Assembly (NCBI RefSeq): GCF_028713855.1
Contig: NZ_JAQTNN010000001.1
Span: 1-64,000, forward strand
DNA: 64,000 bases
Direction: 5' to 3'
DNA from: Sulfuricurvum sp.
GTDB lineage: Bacteria; Campylobacterota; Campylobacteria; Campylobacterales; Sulfurimonadaceae
The position numbers and the translations under genes were made by a program. Shown one piece after another: positions 57,615 through 64,000 of the stretch (within the stretch, counting starts at the first letter, position 1; every line of letters begins with the position of its first letter). Under the pieces are notes generated by a model, which saw nothing but the letters and a program-made list of their open reading frames with translations, did no database searches and was not told the DNA's origin.

Positions 57615-58841
57615 TCAGAATACGAAATCAATTGAGGTGCTGAACACGTTGAAACTGCCGCCCGTCTGAAAACCCGGCTGGAGGTTGATCAATACACCAT
57701 TTGAGCCGGTGTCGATACGGGTGTGATCGTATTGCAGTTTGAGGGCGGCATTAGTCATGAAATCCCATCGCCCACCGATGGAAATAGTCTGCTGAGACGG
57801 AATGGATTCGAGGACAGCGCTCAGACCTGCGTTAAGGGCTGCAGCAGCAGGGGCAGCTAAACCAGGGTCGGAACTATTGATATGGGTCTTCACATGGGCG
57901 AAAGTGAGATAGGGCGTGAACTTGTCAATCCGGTAACCGCCGCTGGCATACCAGGCATTTCTTTGGATAGTTACAACCTTACTGTTGATAACACACCATT
58001 CACCCATCACGAACCAGTCGCCCGGATCGTATATTCCGCCGAGACTGATGACGGAAAGGTGCACTTTGCTGAGATCATATTTATCTGCGAGAGCGATTCC
58101 TTCCGCCCCGAATTGTCTGAACCCATCAAATAGCGGTTTGTAGGCATCGACGATTGCGTTGGATTGGAGATACGAAATGTGTGCGGTTGCGGCATCGTAT
58201 TCGCCTGTATAGGTTATGCCCAACACGTCCTTTGCTTTGGCGGTACCGCCGCCGGAGGGAAGGTTGACTTCGTTTTGTCCGTAAATTCCCTGCAGGGTAT
58301 TCGTAAATTCACCGATGCGCATTCGGTAACTGGTATCTATGCCATCACTGTTGCTGACAGGTAAAAGGCCATAGATTTCAACCGGTGTCCGCGCCCAAGG
58401 ATTGGCATAGCCCACCTTGCGAAAGTCGGAAACTAGAAAAACCGGTAATACGATCCTGCCAATACGCACATTGAAATCCGGCGTAACCTGATACTTGATA
58501 TTTGCCCACTCTACATGGGGCCGGTAGGTGTTGTCGTAATTCTGCTCCGCGATGACCTGCAAGACGGACGAGAGCTTTGGGCTGAGATCGACGGTGACCT
58601 GTCCCCCAATCAGGCTGTCAACATCTGCGCTCCAGTCATGGCTGTAACCGGCGCCGTTTGGCTTGAATGCGGAAGAGGTAAAATCCGCCTGATTCTCGCT
58701 GGAATGAACCACACCCAAAGTGCCGAAACCGCTGAACGAAAACATCGGCGTTTCTAGTTCGTCGGCGCTCGCACCGGCCACGTGCAACGCCGTCGCAAGC
58801 AGCGCGATGTATGTCAGTTTATTCGATATGCTTTTAATCAT
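57615..58841 (-). CDS. Outer-membrane porin-like beta-barrel protein
   Basis: A 408-residue predicted outer-membrane barrel. Signal peptide about 1-27 (ending GASAD), then alternating beta strands typical of barrels (FSFSGFGTLGVVHSSENQ, NVRIGRIVLPVFLVSDF, IGGRWDFMTNAALKLQYDHTRI) and a terminal Phe (SIDFVF), the usual barrel-assembly signal. ATG 58841 has GGGAGC upstream. It resembles betaproteobacterial porins by eye. The next gene downstream is the binding-like protein. Confidence 0.85.
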   Translation of the reverse strand: MIKSISNKLTYIALLATALHVAGASADELETPMFSFSGFGTLGVVHSSENQADFTSSAFKPNGAGYSHDWSADVDSLIGGQVTVDLSPKLSSVLQVIAEQNYDNTYRPHVEWANIKYQVTPDFNVRIGRIVLPVFLVSDFRKVGYANPWARTPVEIYGLLPVSNSDGIDTSYRMRIGEFTNTLQGIYGQNEVNLPSGGGTAKAKDVLGITYTGEYDAATAHISYLQSNAIVDAYKPLFDGFRQFGAEGIALADKYDLSKVHLSVISLGGIYDPGDWFVMGEWCVINSKVVTIQRNAWYASGGYRIDKFTPYLTFAHVKTHINSSDPGLAAPAAAALNAGLSAVLESIPSQQTISIGGRWDFMTNAALKLQYDHTRIDTGSNGVLINLQPGFQTGGSFNVFSTSIDFVF

Positions 58842-59261
58842 ATTTGCTCCCGTGAAGGTATCAGCCACCTATGGTAACTGAATCAAACTGAGTCGTTACC
58901 ACTGTTCAAACTCGACCGGCAAGAGGTTACCATTTCATTATAGCCACGCTTTCTGAGTGGTGCAGTTCTTTATACGCTTAGTGAATTATTGTACCTAAAT
59001 AATCTTCAATTCTATGCAATAGACCAATTTTATGAACGAAAAAGATTACACCCCCATGAATAACTCTCCACTTCTAAAACAGTATAAATAAGGTTTGACA
59101 GAGTCAGTCTTTATAATGTTAAAAAACTTTTATTCCAAAAACTTTTAAAAGGTTGATGTGCTATTGGATTCGAGGCAAAAATCCTTAGTCTTTGATTTAG
59201 GTTTGAAAAAGATAAAATCATAGTAGCAAAAATGGATACCTCTAAAAAGTAGGAGAATAGT
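58842..59261. other. Intergenic region at the right edge of the accessory segment
   Basis: About 420 bases without a credible gene. It holds the porin promoter region (minus strand), a decayed copy of the palindromic repeat (CCACGCTTTCTGAGTGG plus GCAGTTCTTTA, 58944-58975) and the leader of the Sel1 gene. TTGACA (59095) and TATAAT (59112) occur but are only 11 bases apart, so they do not form a standard promoter. Composition falls back to AT-rich after about 58930. Confidence 0.6.
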
Positions 59262-60212
59262 GTGTTTAAAACCCTTTTTCGACCTTTATTCAATGCCATA
59301 AACTTTAATAAAATCGAAAAACTTGCCGAATCGGGAGACTCAGATGCCCAAAATAAACTGGGGGTTATGTATCATTTAGGCTCTTATGTCCCTCAAGATT
59401 ATAAAAAAGCAGTTCTGTGGTATACCAAAGCAGCTAATCAAGCGCATGTTCAAGCACAGGCCAATTTGGGTGAAATGTATGAGTATGGCAATGGGGTTAT
59501 ACGTGATGATACAAAGGCGGTATTTTGGTACACCAAAGCTGCCGGAGCTGGAGATGTAAATGCCCAAAATGCACTGGGTTGGATGTATGAAAAAGGCAAA
59601 GGGGTAGAACAAGATTATGCCGAGGCCGTAGAGTGGTACAGTAAAGCTGCCTCTCAGGGAACGGCTGATGCTCAGTACAATCTCGGTGTAATGTATGATG
59701 CCGGTAGAGGGGTATCACAAGATTACCGTAAAGCATTGAATCTGTTCCAAAAATCTGCCGAACAAGGATACGCCCCCGGTCAAACGAGCTTAGGGATGAT
59801 GTATGCTGAAGGGCATGGTTTAGAGAAAAATATACCCATAGCTATTGAATGGTATCATAAAGCAGCAGAACAAGGATATGTGCTCGCTCAAAGGTTGTTG
59901 GGTGATTACTATGAGGCAAAGAAAAATATTGCAAGAGCAGTTCATTGGTATCTATTGGCAGCAAAACAAGGTGAATCTACCGCACAAACGAATCTTGGAT
60001 TGATGTATGGTGTCGGGCAGGACATTATGAAAAATGCGGTTATATCCTATGCGCTGTTGGAAATGGCTTCAGCAGGCGGAAACGAAACGGCGATGGATAT
60101 CCGATATGTGATTGCCAAAGAACTCAATTCCGCACAAATTGATGAAGCCCATTTACTGGCACAAGAACCTGAAGAATTGTGGAAACGGATTGAGAATACA
60201 GTCCAAAAATGA
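59262..60212 (+). CDS. Sel1-like (TPR) repeat protein
   Basis: About seven Sel1 repeats of 36 residues (AQNKLGVMYHLGSYVPQDYKKAVLWYTKAANQ; AQANLGEMYEYGNGV; AQYNLGVMYDAGRGVSQDY). It has 316 residues. There is no signal peptide or membrane helix, so it is probably cytoplasmic, unlike many exported Sel1 proteins. GTG start with AGGAG seven bases upstream. Sel1 proteins act as scaffolds; the partner is unknown. Confidence 0.88.
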   Translation: MFKTLFRPLFNAINFNKIEKLAESGDSDAQNKLGVMYHLGSYVPQDYKKAVLWYTKAANQAHVQAQANLGEMYEYGNGVIRDDTKAVFWYTKAAGAGDVNAQNALGWMYEKGKGVEQDYAEAVEWYSKAASQGTADAQYNLGVMYDAGRGVSQDYRKALNLFQKSAEQGYAPGQTSLGMMYAEGHGLEKNIPIAIEWYHKAAEQGYVLAQRLLGDYYEAKKNIARAVHWYLLAAKQGESTAQTNLGLMYGVGQDIMKNAVISYALLEMASAGGNETAMDIRYVIAKELNSAQIDEAHLLAQEPEELWKRIENTVQK

Positions 60213-60257
60213 TTCCAGTATAGATAAAATAAAAAAATATTTAGATGATGAGATTGA

Positions 60258-63392
<3,135 letters not shown>

Positions 63393-63468
63393 ATAGATTT
63401 CCCCAATATTTTTGTGCAATGGTATCGCATTTTCAGAGGTTCTCAACTGTTATTGATAGGTAAATGGC

Positions 63469-63474
63469 TATAAT
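63469..63474 (+). promoter_or_regulatory. Probable -10 box of the GAF-domain gene
   Basis: TATAAT in TGGCTATAATT, 63 bases before the ATG at 63538, the same GCTATAAT context as other promoters in the window. Confidence 0.4.
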
Positions 63475-63537
63475 TAAAATAAGATTTAAAAAAGAAGCTC
63501 CTTGTATACTTGTGAGGGATTAGGTAGAAGAGACGAT

Positions 63538-64000
63538 ATGCATGAAACAATACAACCGTTATCTTGTTCGATTGAAGATCTCGCAATAGAGGCAGAGTCG
63601 TTTCCATCTTCACAATACCTCGAAATTTTTACCCTTCAAAACCAAATATTAGAATTGATAGCATTGGGTGTAAATGATTCTGAAGTCTTGCATCGTTTGT
63701 GTGAACTTGAAGAAAAACTGGTTCCCGGAGCGGTAGCATCGATCATGATTCTGGATGAAGCTACAGGATTGATGAACGTTTTGGAAGCTCCTAGCATTCC
63801 TCAATCAGGTATCGAAATGTTAAACGGGTTGCGTCCCGGTCCAGGTGGCGGATCATGTGGGAATGTTTTGTATACCCAACAAGCCCAATTTGTCACGGAT
63901 ATCGAAAATGATGTGCGTTGGGACGAACTCAGATCGGTTGCGGAAGCTTTCGGGTTAGGTGCATGCTGGTCAATGCCGGTACGAAGCGAGGGAAATATCA
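63538..64000 (+). CDS. GAF-domain protein, cut by the window end
   Basis: The reading frame is open from ATG 63538 to the window end (154 codons seen). After about 45 residues a GAF domain follows with GAVASIMILDEATGLMNVLEAPSIP, RPGPGGGSCGNVLYTQQAQFVTDIENDVRWDELR and LGACWSMPV, the standard GAF core of signalling proteins. An output domain (kinase, GGDEF or similar) probably lies beyond the window. The ligand is unknown. Confidence 0.8.
   Translation, partial: MHETIQPLSCSIEDLAIEAESFPSSQYLEIFTLQNQILELIALGVNDSEVLHRLCELEEKLVPGAVASIMILDEATGLMNVLEAPSIPQSGIEMLNGLRPGPGGGSCGNVLYTQQAQFVTDIENDVRWDELRSVAEAFGLGACWSMPVRSEGNI

Noticed and set aside
53712-58841. Prophage or insertion sequence in the accessory region
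   Set aside because: No phage structural gene, integrase, transposase or terminal repeats with target duplication were seen.
59033-59092. A 19-codon ORF (MNEKDYTPMN...) between porin and Sel1 gene
   Set aside because: Very short, no ribosome site, no recognisable features.
59095-59117. TTGACA and TATAAT before the Sel1 gene as a consensus promoter
   Set aside because: The two boxes are only 11 bases apart, far short of the usual 16-18.

Overview
The window looks like chromosomal DNA of a Campylobacterota (former Epsilonproteobacteria) bacterium, most like Sulfuricurvum or Sulfurimonas. This is inferred from gene order (rpmA-obgE-proB-fmt-birA-parAB-two b-type ATP synthase subunits-atpHAGDC-tolQRAB-pal-cpoB), short ProB and BirA versions, an aminodeoxyfutalosine-type nucleosidase, and dense operons with 1- or 4-base overlaps. 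Starts were set from Shine-Dalgarno spacing where possible. No database search was run.

Layout. 1-20.3 kb is one nearly unbroken plus-strand housekeeping run: ribosome and GTPase genes, ParAB, F1Fo ATP synthase without atpB or atpE, Tol-Pal, SlyD, a Fis-like regulator, FabD, an amidohydrolase, MTA/SAH nucleosidase and a TtcA-like protein. 20.3-26.2 kb holds mutY, an IMPACT-family gene, LemA with a DUF3137 protein, two small unknown proteins, and a MoxR ATPase with a VWA protein. 26.2-26.8 kb is a minus-strand cluster of six tRNAs (Lys, Glu, Val, Asp, Val, Asp). 26.9-39.9 kb holds a CinA-like gene, ileS, a 41-residue membrane protein, gatA, guaB, metY, metX, xseB, a degenerate nitrilase-like protein, an orphan 7TMR-DISM histidine kinase and a ThiF-like protein. 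39.9-47.3 kb is on the minus strand: a lipoprotein cytochrome c, an alanine-rich lipoprotein, and a marR-MFP-RND-OMF efflux operon with a clear MarR palindrome. 47.4-53.4 kb holds a deacetylase, an aminotransferase, murC and mutS2.

53.4-59.2 kb is the accessory region. It contains several palindromic intergenic repeats, a Phd/ParE-type toxin-antitoxin pair, a histidine-rich secreted protein, and a convergent trio: a membrane diguanylate cyclase, a small periplasmic binding-protein-like protein and a porin. From about 54.9 to 58.9 kb the base and codon use is visibly richer in G+C, and the proteins look betaproteobacterial, so I infer horizontal transfer. The trio is the best candidate for an under-described system: a porin and small binding protein that may feed a ligand signal to a c-di-GMP-producing sensor.

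59.2-64 kb returns to the host style: a Sel1-repeat protein, ligA, a type II NADH dehydrogenase-like flavoprotein whose 3' end overlaps ligA, and a GAF-domain gene cut by the window end. No rRNA, CRISPR array, transposase or integrase was seen.
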